The position numbers and the translations under genes are program-made. From assembly GCA_903881565.1 (NCBI GenBank), contig CAIRTR010000085.1, positions 1-56,860 of the forward strand: DNA of 56,860 nucleotides, read 5' to 3'. The notes under the pieces were generated by a model. That model made no database searches, was not told the origin of the DNA, and was given only the letters and a program-made list of their open reading frames with translations. This document shows, in pieces, positions 1 through 9,203 of the stretch (positions are counted from its first letter, which is position 1; the number at the start of each line of letters is the position of its first letter). Origin of the DNA: Oligoflexia bacterium. Its GTDB lineage: Bacteria; Bdellovibrionota; UBA1018.

Positions 1-465
1 CAGTCGCCCAGTAAAAAGTAGTGGGCGCCGTGCTGATCGCGTTTTGAGTGACCGTGAAACTCAGGGTTTTGGTCCCCGTATCCCCTTCACTGGTTGAAAC
101 ATTGCCGATCGTCAAAGTGGGCAGTGAAACACCATCATCGTTTGTAATCGTGCCAGTCGCGGTCGGATTCGCGATCGTCGCATTGGTGGGATTACTCAAG
201 CTGACCGCAAAAGTTTCATCAGACTCAGGGGTCAAATCACCGTAAATGGTCACATCAAGGGTCGCCGTGGTCGCACCTGCGGGGATGGTTACAGGAGTAG
301 AAGAAACGGCCCCATAGTCTGAACCTGCCGTTGCAGTAACATCGGAGGTCGCCCAATAAAATGTTGTGGGGGTCGCGCTCACCGCGCTTTGGGTGACGGT
401 GAAACTCAGGGTTTTAGTGCCGATATTCCCCTCCGTGGTTGAAGCACTGCTGATCGTCAGGCTCG
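1..465 (-). repeat. Direct repeat, period about 345 bp (115 aa), coding Calx-beta units
   Basis: gtgaaactcagggtttt recurs with 345-bp spacing (tcaggg at 61 and 406), as do the flanking cccagtaaaa and cccaataaaa motifs. Confidence 0.75.
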
Positions 466-1012
466 GAGCATCTCCCGCGTTTGCGCTCCGGCACGAAAAG
501 ACCGCAGCACTGCTGGCAGAAAAGGATATCGGAATCGTCACGGTCGTGTCTTGCGACAAATCCACCGTCGATGAGCCAAGATAGAAGCCACTGAAGGCCT
601 CCGAACCCGCCGCGACAGCAGCGCAGTCGCCACTTGTTGAATAAAGGCCATAGACACTGAATTTCCGCTGAAGGCCCACGGGGATTTGCACTTCGGCTGA
701 CTCTCCGTCTCGGAGGGGCCCCACGCCAATGCCCTGATATTCAAAAACACCTAAATCTTCAAAGGTACATCGCTCTAAAGGGGCTGAAGCAGTGAGCCCA
801 CTTCCCGTGATATTGACATAGAAACATGAAAAATCAGCTGCAGAAGACAGGGCGCCAATACGCCAGGGATCAAGAAGGCACGACGATGCAGAAGAGCGGT
901 CATGAGCAAGTGTGATCTTTGCGCCGACGAAAGGCCGAGTCCCCGAAGAGCAGGCCGCCGCAAGTATCGACAAAAGAACTGGGAGGAGTAGCGAGAGATC
1001 GTTCTTTTTCAT
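1..1012 (-). CDS. Calx-beta repeat surface lipoprotein, N-terminal part (continues past left edge)
   Basis: Reverse-strand frame open from ATG at 1012 to the window edge: MKKNDLSLLLPVLLSILAACSSGTRPF... with lipobox LAAC, then two Calx-beta-like units (TEGNIGTKTLSFTVTQ...DYGAVSSTPVTIPAGATTATLDVTIYGDLTPESDETFAVSLSNPTNATIANPTATGTITNDD). Missing from the ORF track because it has no in-window stop. Confidence 0.85.
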   Translation of the reverse strand, partial: MKKNDLSLLLPVLLSILAAACSSGTRPFVGAKITLAHDRSSASSCLLDPWRIGALSSAADFSCFYVNITGSGLTASAPLERCTFEDLGVFEYQGIGVGPLRDGESAEVQIPVGLQRKFSVYGLYSTSGDCAAVAAGSEAFSGFYLGSSTVDLSQDTTVTIPISFSASSAAVFSCRSANAGDAPSLTISSASTTEGNIGTKTLSFTVTQSAVSATPTTFYWATSDVTATAGSDYGAVSSTPVTIPAGATTATLDVTIYGDLTPESDETFAVSLSNPTNATIANPTATGTITNDDGVSLPTLTIGNVSTSEGDTGTKTLSFTVTQNAISTAPTTFYWAT

Positions 1013-1070
1013 GCTCCCCATCTAATCTCACGGACCCACGGAAAAAAACAGGGTTCTGACGCGTTCCTTA

Positions 1071-1098
1071 ACCAAAAGGTACGGAGTACCTTTTTGGT
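1071..1098 (-). terminator. Hairpin immediately 3' of the tRNA, possible terminator/processing element
   Basis: ACCAAAAGGTAC-gga-GTACCTTTTTGGT inverted repeat abutting the tRNA 3' end. Confidence 0.4.
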
Positions 1099-1171
1099 GG
1101 CTCGGGGCGGGATCGAACCGCCGACCTCGGCGTTATGAATGCCGCGCTCTAACCATCTGAGCTACCGAGCC
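1095..1171 (-). tRNA. tRNA-Met (CAT anticodon; Ile2 not excluded)
   Basis: Minus strand GGCTCGGTAGCTCAGATGGTTAGAGCGCGGCATTCATAACGCCGAGGTCGGCGGTTCGATCCCGCCCCGAGCCACCA folds as a cloverleaf with 7-bp acceptor, GGTTCGATCCC T-arm, anticodon CAT and encoded CCA. Confidence 0.92.
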
Positions 1172-1255
1172 ACTTTTGGAGAATATGAGGTCGAGGCCAT
1201 TTCTTACCCTCAAATTCATTGCGGATCAACCCCAGAATCGGATTGAATAGGAGGA

Positions 1256-4240
1256 ATGGATTCTCAAGCCTTTTTAACCTTTTATCTGGCCGTCCAAAAG
1301 GCCACCCTCCCCGCCATTTGGTCCCGTGGGGTGTCGCTTGCCCGCGAAAACGCGGTCCTACCCGAGGCTCCAGGCTCCAAACCTGGCGAAACTCACTTCA
1401 AAATTCGCGTCTCAAACCGTCCCGTCAGCCCCCGAGTCACTCTCTGGATTGACGAAGAAGACTGGTTCTGCGATTGCGGCGACCGCAATGACCCCTGTGT
1501 TCACGTTGCGGCGGCTGTGGTTTGGCTCAAAACGGCTCCCGAAGCCTCGCAATCTCCAGACGCAAACGCCCCCTCCCCCAACAAAGGCCTCGGAACCCTC
1601 AGCTATCGCTTCAAATCCCAAGGCCAGACCCTCACCCTTGAGCGCTATGTTGTTTGGGGCGCCGAAAACGAGCTCCCCCTTCCCCCGGATCAAAGCCTGG
1701 TTTCTTTAATTGGAGGAATCACATCAAAGCGGATTCCAAAGCCCCCGATCGCGGCATCGAATGCGGATCTTGCAATTGACGCCACCAAGGGCGCGCTTGC
1801 GCTCATGCTCTCGCATCTCGAAGATTGCGCTGATGTCACGCTTGATGGTGCGAAAATCAGGGTCAACGCAAAGCCGGCCACAGCCGTGATCGAGCTCACC
1901 GACCAGGCTTCAGGATTTAGACTGTGTCTGAAGTACCCCGACGGCGTGCGGTTTTTGAACGCAATGATTGCCAACGAAGGTCTGCTACGGCCGTTAAAAG
2001 AGCCGAATCTTACGTCCGCCCAGAAACAGCGGCTTAGTTCGCCGGGTCTGTTTTTTTCGCAGGAGCAAACCTTGGAGCTGCTTACGCAGATTTTGCCGGA
2101 GCTTGAAGCCCTCGCACGTGTTGAAATCAAAAGTACCCGCCTGCCTGTGCTTGAGGAACTTGCCCCGCGTCTGGAAATCGAAATGCAAAAAGACTCTCAG
2201 GGCAATCTCGAAGTTTTCCCTCACCTCTATTATGGAACGCCTCCCATTGCCGAAATCCGCGGTGAAACCCTCGTGATTTTGCCACTAGGCCGTCGGACGA
2301 ATCGGATTCCGAAGCGAGACTTGGCTGCTGAGCGCGAAATTCTTTTGGAATTGCGACATGACCTCTTTTTAAAACTCGATCAACGAGTCACCTACCAGGG
2401 AATCGAAGCGGTTCGAATGGCAGAAAAACTTGCGACATTCAAAGCGGCGAGCACTTCAGGGGAATCTCAGGCGTTTGTTCCCCAAGGTGTCCTGCTGCCC
2501 ACCATGAGTTTTGAGGGCGATCGGTTTGAGCTGGGGTTTGAGGTGCCGGGTGTTGGGGGCGGTTCTGGCGCGAAGTCACTTGCGGATCCGAAACGTGTAT
2601 TTGAAGCCTGGAAACAAGGCGAAAGTATCGTTCAACTCATGAGTGGTGGCTGGGCGAAGCTCCCACGTGATTGGCTGGAGCGCTTTGGCGCACGCGCGCT
2701 TCACTTGCTCGAAAAGCAACGTTCGAGTGCGGGCGTTTTGGCCACGCATTTTAGACCCGAGCTTGCGCGACTTTTCGAGGATTGCACGCCCAATGCCCTT
2801 CCCGCCTCGTTAGCCCGGTTAAGAGGATTGTGGCAGTCGCACAGCTCTTTGCCCGAAGTGGAATTGCCAAGGGATCTCGCTGCGGATATGCGAAGTTATC
2901 AGAGAGAGGGATTTCGCTGGTTGTCCTTCTTAAAACAATGCGGTCTTGGCGCACTCTTGGCCGATGACATGGGGTTGGGGAAAACTCTGCAGGTCATGGC
3001 AACCTTTACCACGCGCTGCCTTGTCGTCTGCCCCACCAGTGTTTTGAACAGTTGGCGTGATCAACTCACCTCTTTTCGGCCTGGCTTGCGCGTGAGTATT
3101 TATCACGGAAGCCGTCGAGATGCGGAAACGCTAAGTGCCTCCGATGTCGTGCTCACAAGCTATGGAGTTTTACGACAGGACCTAAGTGCCCTCACCTCTC
3201 AAACCTGGGATACGGTGGTGCTTGATGAAGCGCAGATGATTCGAAACTCGGAGAGTCAAATGGCGCAGGCGGCGTTTAAGCTCAAAGCCCAGTTTCGAGT
3301 CGCCTTAAGCGGCACCCCGATTGAGAATCGGGCGCAGGACCTGTGGAGTATTTTTAATTTTACGCACCCAGGGTTATTGGGCGAAAAGACTGAGTTTCGG
3401 GCAGGGGCCATGGGGCGCGGTGAGACTTATGGCGATTCGATTAGGCTGAAAATCCGGCCCTTCATTTTAAGACGTCTTAAAGAGGAGGTCGCCTCAGAGC
3501 TTCCGCCTCGAACGGAGGCCGTACTTTCTTGCGAGCTAACGGATCCGGAGCGCGAAGTTTATACTTCGGTTTTGGCAGCCACGCGCAAAGAGATTTTGGA
3601 AAAGTTGGAGGAATCCAGCTCCACCATCAGTGTCATGAATCTTTTAACCGCGCTGCTGCGACTGAGACAAGCGTGTTGCCATTCTGCGCTTGTGGGCGGC
3701 GCCCGTGGGGGGGCGTCGGCGGCCGAGAGTTCTTCTAAGATTGAGCTTCTTTTGGAAACGCTGCGAGAAGTTACTTCGCTGGGCCATCGTTGTCTCGTCT
3801 TCTCGCAATGGACTTCGTTTTTGGATTTAGTGGAACCGCATTTGAGCGCTTCTGGGTTGGATTTTCTGCGGCTGGATGGGACCACTGCAAATCGCGGTGA
3901 AGTGATCGCTCAGTTTCAAGATCCCAAAGGTCCGCCTGTGTTTTTGCTCTCTCTAAAAGCAGGGGGCGTGGGTTTGAATCTAACAGCCGCTGATTATGTG
4001 TTTATTTTGGATCCCTGGTGGAACCCCGCTACCGAAGCGCAAGCCGCCGATCGCGCGCATCGCATTGGGCAAACCAAACCAGTGATGATTTACCGGTTGA
4101 TTGCGGAGAACACGATCGAAGAGCGGGTCTTGGAGTTACAAGCCGCAAAAAAGCAACTTGCGGAAAATCTTCTTGAAGGCAGTGGCGAGGCGTTGAAGCG
4201 AGAGGAATTAATGGAGCTGCTTTTGGATTTGAAGTCGTAG
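1256..4240 (+). CDS. SNF2-family (HepA/RapA-like) helicase with N-terminal SWIM zinc finger
   Basis: FCDCGDRNDPCVHVAAAVVWL (SWIM), ADDMGLGKTLQVMA (Walker A), VVLDEAQMIRN, GVGLNLTAADYVFILDPWWNPATEAQAADRAHRIGQTK (motifs V-VI). Confidence 0.92.
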   Translation: MDSQAFLTFYLAVQKATLPAIWSRGVSLARENAVLPEAPGSKPGETHFKIRVSNRPVSPRVTLWIDEEDWFCDCGDRNDPCVHVAAAVVWLKTAPEASQSPDANAPSPNKGLGTLSYRFKSQGQTLTLERYVVWGAENELPLPPDQSLVSLIGGITSKRIPKPPIAASNADLAIDATKGALALMLSHLEDCADVTLDGAKIRVNAKPATAVIELTDQASGFRLCLKYPDGVRFLNAMIANEGLLRPLKEPNLTSAQKQRLSSPGLFFSQEQTLELLTQILPELEALARVEIKSTRLPVLEELAPRLEIEMQKDSQGNLEVFPHLYYGTPPIAEIRGETLVILPLGRRTNRIPKRDLAAEREILLELRHDLFLKLDQRVTYQGIEAVRMAEKLATFKAASTSGESQAFVPQGVLLPTMSFEGDRFELGFEVPGVGGGSGAKSLADPKRVFEAWKQGESIVQLMSGGWAKLPRDWLERFGARALHLLEKQRSSAGVLATHFRPELARLFEDCTPNALPASLARLRGLWQSHSSLPEVELPRDLAADMRSYQREGFRWLSFLKQCGLGALLADDMGLGKTLQVMATFTTRCLVVCPTSVLNSWRDQLTSFRPGLRVSIYHGSRRDAETLSASDVVLTSYGVLRQDLSALTSQTWDTVVLDEAQMIRNSESQMAQAAFKLKAQFRVALSGTPIENRAQDLWSIFNFTHPGLLGEKTEFRAGAMGRGETYGDSIRLKIRPFILRRLKEEVASELPPRTEAVLSCELTDPEREVYTSVLAATRKEILEKLEESSSTISVMNLLTALLRLRQACCHSALVGGARGGASAAESSSKIELLLETLREVTSLGHRCLVFSQWTSFLDLVEPHLSASGLDFLRLDGTTANRGEVIAQFQDPKGPPVFLLSLKAGGVGLNLTAADYVFILDPWWNPATEAQAADRAHRIGQTKPVMIYRLIAENTIEERVLELQAAKKQLAENLLEGSGEALKREELMELLLDLKS

Positions 4241-4372
4241 CCTGACTCGATACAGGAGTGCTTGCGTCATCAGTATCGTTGCGAAATTATTAAGGATGAC
4301 CCTCACAACATCGCTTACCAAAGAGCATTGGACTCGAATCAGGCATATGGGTTGCACCCCTTAACTCAAGTT

Positions 4373-4753
4373 ATGACAAACCAAGAGCACGACAAGCAGT
4401 TGAAAAATGCGGGTTTATCAATCCAGAAGCTGGACGCTATTGGATGGGGACTCTTCTTTATCTGGATGGGGATCGCCTTTCTTGCCGACGTGGGCTGGGG
4501 ATTGGGACTTTTGGGCATCGGCATCATCACGCTCTGGGCGCAAGCCGCACGGAAGTATTTGGGCCTCCCGCTTGATCGGTTTGGATTAATGATCGGACTC
4601 ATCTTCGTTGTCGGGGGTATTGGCAATCTGTTTAACATTCAACTTCGGGGCGGTGCGATTCCCGATGGCCTGCTTCCAATCCTCTTCATCGCTGTAGGTG
4701 TCGCAAAGATTGTTTCCACACTTCGTGGGAAACCTAAAGCTGAGTCGCTCTGA
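4373..4753 (+). CDS. Small hydrophobic membrane protein
   Basis: ATG at 4373 (MTNQEHDKQ...) followed by several hydrophobic segments. The ORF-track start at 4262 is a TTG. Confidence 0.6.
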   Translation: MTNQEHDKQLKNAGLSIQKLDAIGWGLFFIWMGIAFLADVGWGLGLLGIGIITLWAQAARKYLGLPLDRFGLMIGLIFVVGGIGNLFNIQLRGGAIPDGLLPILFIAVGVAKIVSTLRGKPKAESL

Positions 4754-4799
4754 ATTTGCTTATTGACCCGCCGCTCGGCCGCAAAGTACTCATCAGTTC

Positions 4800-5651
4800 A
4801 TGGAAACTCAAACCTTGAAAATCGAGCCAGGATTCATCTACGGCACCGCCTGGAAAGAAGAGCTTACCGAAACCTGCGTCTTTAGTGCCCTTGCTGCCGG
4901 ATACCGCGCCATCGATACAGCAAACCAAAGAAAACATTACAACGAAGAGGGCGTGGGAAAAGCCCTGGCCCGCGCCTACTCCGAACTCGGACTGAAGCGC
5001 GAGGATCTTTTTCTCCAGTCGAAATTCACCTATGCCAGGGGCCAAGATCACCGTTTGCCCTATGACAAAAATGCCCCGCTCAAGCTCCAAGTTCAACAAA
5101 GCTTCGAGAGTTCATTGCAGCACCTGCAGACCGACACCCTCGACTCTTATATCCTTCATGGACCTAGCTCGTCATCCGGTCTCACTGATTCAGACTGGGA
5201 AACCTGGGGCGCGATGGAAGTCCTAGGCCTAAGCGGCAAAGTAAAACATCTTGGCATCTCCAATGTAAATTATGCGCAATTAATCGAGCTATACGAAAAA
5301 TCTTCGATTAAGCCCACGTTCGTGCAAAATCGCTGTTTTGCCGAAACCGGCTGGGATAAAACAATTCGCGAGTTCTGTGTGTCGAAAAAAATCATTTACC
5401 AGGGATTCTCATTGCTCACGGCAAACTCGAACTTCCTCGTGGGCGAGCTGCACCCCGAAGTTTGCGCAACTTTAAAACAGACTGGCAAGAATATTCAGCA
5501 GGTGATTTTTCGCTTTGCTCAGCAACTCGGGATGCTCCCCATCACCGGCACCCGCTCGCCACTGCACATGAAATCCAACTTGGAGATTTGTGATCTTGTC
5601 CTCACTGACGACCAAATGAGGACGTTGGAGAGTATCGCTTTTCTTGATTGA
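4800..5651 (+). CDS. Aldo/keto reductase
   Basis: GYRAIDTANQRKHYNEEGVGKAL, LKREDLFLQSKF, DSYILHGPSS, KHLGISNVNYAQL motifs. Confidence 0.88.
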   Translation: METQTLKIEPGFIYGTAWKEELTETCVFSALAAGYRAIDTANQRKHYNEEGVGKALARAYSELGLKREDLFLQSKFTYARGQDHRLPYDKNAPLKLQVQQSFESSLQHLQTDTLDSYILHGPSSSSGLTDSDWETWGAMEVLGLSGKVKHLGISNVNYAQLIELYEKSSIKPTFVQNRCFAETGWDKTIREFCVSKKIIYQGFSLLTANSNFLVGELHPEVCATLKQTGKNIQQVIFRFAQQLGMLPITGTRSPLHMKSNLEICDLVLTDDQMRTLESIAFLD

Positions 5652-5742
5652 GCCAGTCGATAATAAATTAAAATAAAGGGACCTTGGCCCTCAGCAAGGG
5701 GGACGCAAAGAAGGCCGAAGAATTTGCCAGTGGCTTATTTTT

Positions 5743-8055
5743 CTACCGGCACTTCTTCGGAAACCTAAGCCTAAGTCCCCCTGACACAAAGTCCTCAAGC
5801 CCCGCCACTCGATCCGAGCCTCGCAGAAACTCCTGAACCTGCTCAATCCCCTCGCGAGCCCCATCCCATCCGCAAGCAAGCGCACCTGCCGCAAGTGCGG
5901 CTGCCATATCCGAAGACGTTGCACGTCCCCGTTGAATTCTTGGCTCACCTACAAGCACATTCACCGCCGGAGCCGCAAGCCTGACAAGGTCTCGCGAAAA
6001 ACCCGACCGACGCGAGCTCTGCGCTCCACCCTGCCCCATCAACTGATCCCGCTCATCCACGCCCGCGACCGTCATTACGTTTTCATAGCGCGCACCAAGG
6101 CTTGCGGGATAAAGCAGTTGTTTCGAAATATCGCCCCCCCGATCTCCGGCTGAAGTCACGACAATCACGCCCTTTTCTTGGGCCTTTTTCACTCCCAGCT
6201 CCAATGCCTGAGACTCGCGCGGCGTAGCCCAGGCACACACAATGATTTGCGCGCCATGATCTAGCGCAAATTCAAAAGCGGCAAGCAGAGATGCCGAACT
6301 GGTGAGCCCCCAAGGATTGAACACCTTAAGCGACATCACGCGCGCATCGGGCGCAACGCCTGCAATCAGCGAAGCGACTTGCGTGCCATGATAACCGTCA
6401 TCAAAAGGCTTAGCGTCTCCTGAAATAAAATCATACCCTACGCGCGCGCCCTCAGGGCCTTCTTCCCAAACGTGACCTTCGAGAGCGGGATGGCCGTAAT
6501 CAATTCCGCTATCAATGACGGCAACGATGACACCCGTTTTAGAAGCGGCAACAGGCGCGGCAGTCCCACCACTAAATCCCAGACGCGTAGCCCAGGCTTC
6601 ACCCCTGAGCTGTTTTGGAAAATTAAATACGCGCGCGGCATCCGAAAGTGCGCCTTCGGGAATGCCATCTGCGGCTTGCGCGCGATAAGGCTTATCATAT
6701 TGAAAGTATCGCCAAATGCGATAGGGCAGCAAAAAACCCTCAGTAATTTGCTTTAAACGGGCCTTCCACGTCGAGTCGTGAGGCACCGCAATGGAGCCAT
6801 CGTTAGGAAATTCCGGTTTCGCAATCACCTGATCATTCAACGTCAAGAACTCTGTTGCAACAACCGCACGCTCCCCAGGAGCCACTTGCTTTTGCGCAAC
6901 TCCAGTTACCCCTGCTCCCCCACCCACCACTTGAATCAACAGATCGCCAGGGTGAATCTGAGCAACCTCACCTCGATAGATTTCACCAATCGCGCCACTG
7001 AGCTCACTTTGAATCACACGAATCTGAAGATCGGGTCGATCCACGACCGAGTACACCACTCCCGGGCGAACGCCCGCACCGCGACCGGTTCCTAAATAGA
7101 TTAAATGTGAGCCCAACTCAATTGCGTCCACTTGCGCAGTCAGTGGAAAAGCAGAAACCCCTCGCTCGATCGCCGCTAAAGAAGCGCTAATCGCACTACT
7201 GATCGCGCGCTCCATGGCATCTCGCCTGGCATACTCGATGGCGCCGCTGTACTGGCCGTAGCCCCCCGCAACGTCATAATAATAACCCTCGCCCGTTACG
7301 CCGATCAATCGAGACTCGTGAATTCCCGCAAGATCGGCATCAAGCTGAAGATCAAATCGCAGCTCCGAATGATAGCGTGCGTACTTGACACTTAAGAACG
7401 CGAACAACACGTCAATGCCGAATCCATCACCTAGATCAAGGCCCGAGCGTGAGCCAAACGCAACCGAACCCTTTTGCTCAAACGACGCCCCAAACCAGCC
7501 TGGATTTTGCGGGTCTGTGCGAAACGGAAACTCATTTGGAAAAAGCCCCGTGCCGTCGTTAAACTGAGACTTGAAACGCTCATTAAAGCCGTAAAACATG
7601 CGCTCGCCGCGAAAACCCGTTTGAAAACTCAAAGCCTGCGGCACCACTCGAAGAGTCACGGCGGGGACGGAACTTCCGACCCATTGACTCTCTTTTTCTA
7701 TCGCTCGCTCTCCAGAACTTTCAAGAGCTGACGCCCCACCCACAACGTTTTCAGGCTGCGTTTGCGTCACCACAAAATGGCCACTTTGATAGAGACGATC
7801 TTCTAAAGAACTGCGCAGCAAGTACCCAAAATCGCGCAATGACCCATCCGGCATTTCAAGAGCCAGGCTCTTGATCGGATCGATACTCACCACGCGCTTG
7901 CCATCCACAAAAGCGGAATCGGCTGAAGCGGCAGGCGCAGGATGCTTTGCAGCTCCCTGCGCCTGCTCTGTTTGTAACAAAACAACCGCCGCGCAGACTA
8001 AAACAATAATTCTTGATTTAATAATGAGTCCCACAACGAAAACCTCCCTGTACAA
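5743..8055 (-). CDS. Secreted protein: N-terminal CsgG/FlgT-like region plus C-terminal subtilase (S8)-like domain, probably catalytically inactive
   Basis: Signal peptide; VIVAVIDSGIDYGHPAL (Asp motif), YHGTQVASLIAG (His motif), VVTSAGDRGG (oxyanion motif, N to D), TSSDMAAALAAGALA (Ser motif, S to D). Confidence 0.8.
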   Translation of the reverse strand: MYREVFVVGLIIKSRIIVLVCAAVVLLQTEQAQGAAKHPAPAASADSAFVDGKRVVSIDPIKSLALEMPDGSLRDFGYLLRSSLEDRLYQSGHFVVTQTQPENVVGGASALESSGERAIEKESQWVGSSVPAVTLRVVPQALSFQTGFRGERMFYGFNERFKSQFNDGTGLFPNEFPFRTDPQNPGWFGASFEQKGSVAFGSRSGLDLGDGFGIDVLFAFLSVKYARYHSELRFDLQLDADLAGIHESRLIGVTGEGYYYDVAGGYGQYSGAIEYARRDAMERAISSAISASLAAIERGVSAFPLTAQVDAIELGSHLIYLGTGRGAGVRPGVVYSVVDRPDLQIRVIQSELSGAIGEIYRGEVAQIHPGDLLIQVVGGGAGVTGVAQKQVAPGERAVVATEFLTLNDQVIAKPEFPNDGSIAVPHDSTWKARLKQITEGFLLPYRIWRYFQYDKPYRAQAADGIPEGALSDAARVFNFPKQLRGEAWATRLGFSGGTAAPVAASKTGVIVAVIDSGIDYGHPALEGHVWEEGPEGARVGYDFISGDAKPFDDGYHGTQVASLIAGVAPDARVMSLKVFNPWGLTSSASLLAAFEFALDHGAQIIVCAWATPRESQALELGVKKAQEKGVIVVTSAGDRGGDISKQLLYPASLGARYENVMTVAGVDERDQLMGQGGAQSSRRSGFSRDLVRLAAPAVNVLVGEPRIQRGRATSSDMAAALAAGALACGWDGAREGIEQVQEFLRGSDRVAGLEDFVSGGLRLRFPKKCR

Positions 8056-8116
8056 ACCCTCTCATCTTGAGAAGGCCTAGAAAGCTCAGAAGCCCGAAAA
8101 ACACTGGGCGACTGGC

Positions 8117-9085
8117 TTACTTTGAACTCACTGCCCTGACCATCACCACATCACCCGGCTGCACGCCTCGCGCATCCAAGATCTGATCCACGAACGCGAC
8201 ACTGGATACGGGATCCACTTGCGTCGTATGAGCATATCCGACTGCGTGATACACGTTGCACACGCCCGTCGTTGGGGTAACGGCATAAACCACAAAACTT
8301 TGATTGGGCAAGATTCGAGAATTCGTGCCCGCATCGAAGGTGAACATCCCCGCTTCAGGCGTTGACTCCTTCACGCTCGCCTTCCAATTCAACTCCGATA
8401 TATGGGGATTTGCAGAGAGTCGGTTCATGCCATCCACCATGATCGCGCGCAGAATTCCTCCGAGTGGCGTGTTGTAGATCAAGCTCGTGCTCGTCGTGAC
8501 ACTGTTGAAGTCGATATCAAGTTTGACATCCACGCCAGCCGTCAAATGACTGGCGGGCACGGCGGCGGCCGCCGTACATTTTTGACCGACGCACTCCCAG
8601 ACACTAAAATCCATGGCAATCGTCCCCACCTTTACCGTGGTCTTGCCCGTGATGTTGGAAACGGTATTTGTCGCGCCTGTTGGCGTGTAACCAAACGTCA
8701 CACCGGCCTCAAAGGCATTAAGTTCAAGCGTGCTCACGGCCGCTCTGAGCTCAATATGGGTATCACACAGATCACTGTCAGAAGGATCCGTGGGTGCAAA
8801 ACTCAGCGCAGCCGTCACCGCAGTCGAAAAAACGGTGTCAAGATCAGCACTCAAATTTACCTGCGCGCCATTAGGGAGCTGAAACGCTTTTGTCACCACA
8901 GGTCGCAAAACCGCCCTGCGAGTAGGGTTGGGCGTTGTTTGCCCAGGATGAGGATTACAAGCGTCTACCGCAGGCTTTTTAGCCGCGGCATACGAATCCA
9001 ACTGAGAATAGGGAAATGCGGCTAAAGCCAGGGCGGCGAAACTCACCTTTGAAAAAAATGGGGTGACCATCGAAGGGTACTTCAT
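8117..9085 (-). CDS. Hypothetical secreted protein
   Basis: Signal-peptide-like N-terminus (VSFAALALAAFPYSQLDSYAAA), long open frame, purine-rich stretch upstream of ATG. Confidence 0.7.
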   Translation of the reverse strand: MKYPSMVTPFFSKVSFAALALAAFPYSQLDSYAAAKKPAVDACNPHPGQTTPNPTRRAVLRPVVTKAFQLPNGAQVNLSADLDTVFSTAVTAALSFAPTDPSDSDLCDTHIELRAAVSTLELNAFEAGVTFGYTPTGATNTVSNITGKTTVKVGTIAMDFSVWECVGQKCTAAAAVPASHLTAGVDVKLDIDFNSVTTSTSLIYNTPLGGILRAIMVDGMNRLSANPHISELNWKASVKESTPEAGMFTFDAGTNSRILPNQSFVVYAVTPTTGVCNVYHAVGYAHTTQVDPVSSVAFVDQILDARGVQPGDVVMVRAVSSK

Positions 9086-9171
9086 ACAAAAAAACTCCTT
9101 TCATAAACTGCTCAGGAGTTGTTTCGGTCGCTCGACTCAAAAACTTAAACTGAATTGAACTGAATTAGACT

Positions 9172-9197
9172 GAAAAAAAAAGAGCGGGATCCCCGCG
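9172..9197 (-). terminator. Rho-independent terminator downstream of motB
   Basis: On the minus strand CGCGGGGATCCCGCTC followed by TTTTTTTTT. Confidence 0.8.
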
Positions 9198-9203
9198 AAA
9201 AGG

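Noticed and set aside
1-465. 345-bp repeats as a possible CRISPR or mobile repeat
   Set aside because: Repeat units are too long and protein-coding, with no spacers.
48-584. Plus-strand ORFs 48..245 and 366..584 with similar sequences (VTVKLRVLVP...)
   Set aside because: They are antisense readings of the two Calx-beta repeat units of the minus-strand lipoprotein; their similarity just reflects the repeat.
8402-9025. 207-aa plus-strand ORF opposite the secreted protein 8117..9085
   Set aside because: Arg/His-rich antisense frame; the minus-strand ORF has a signal peptide and better composition.
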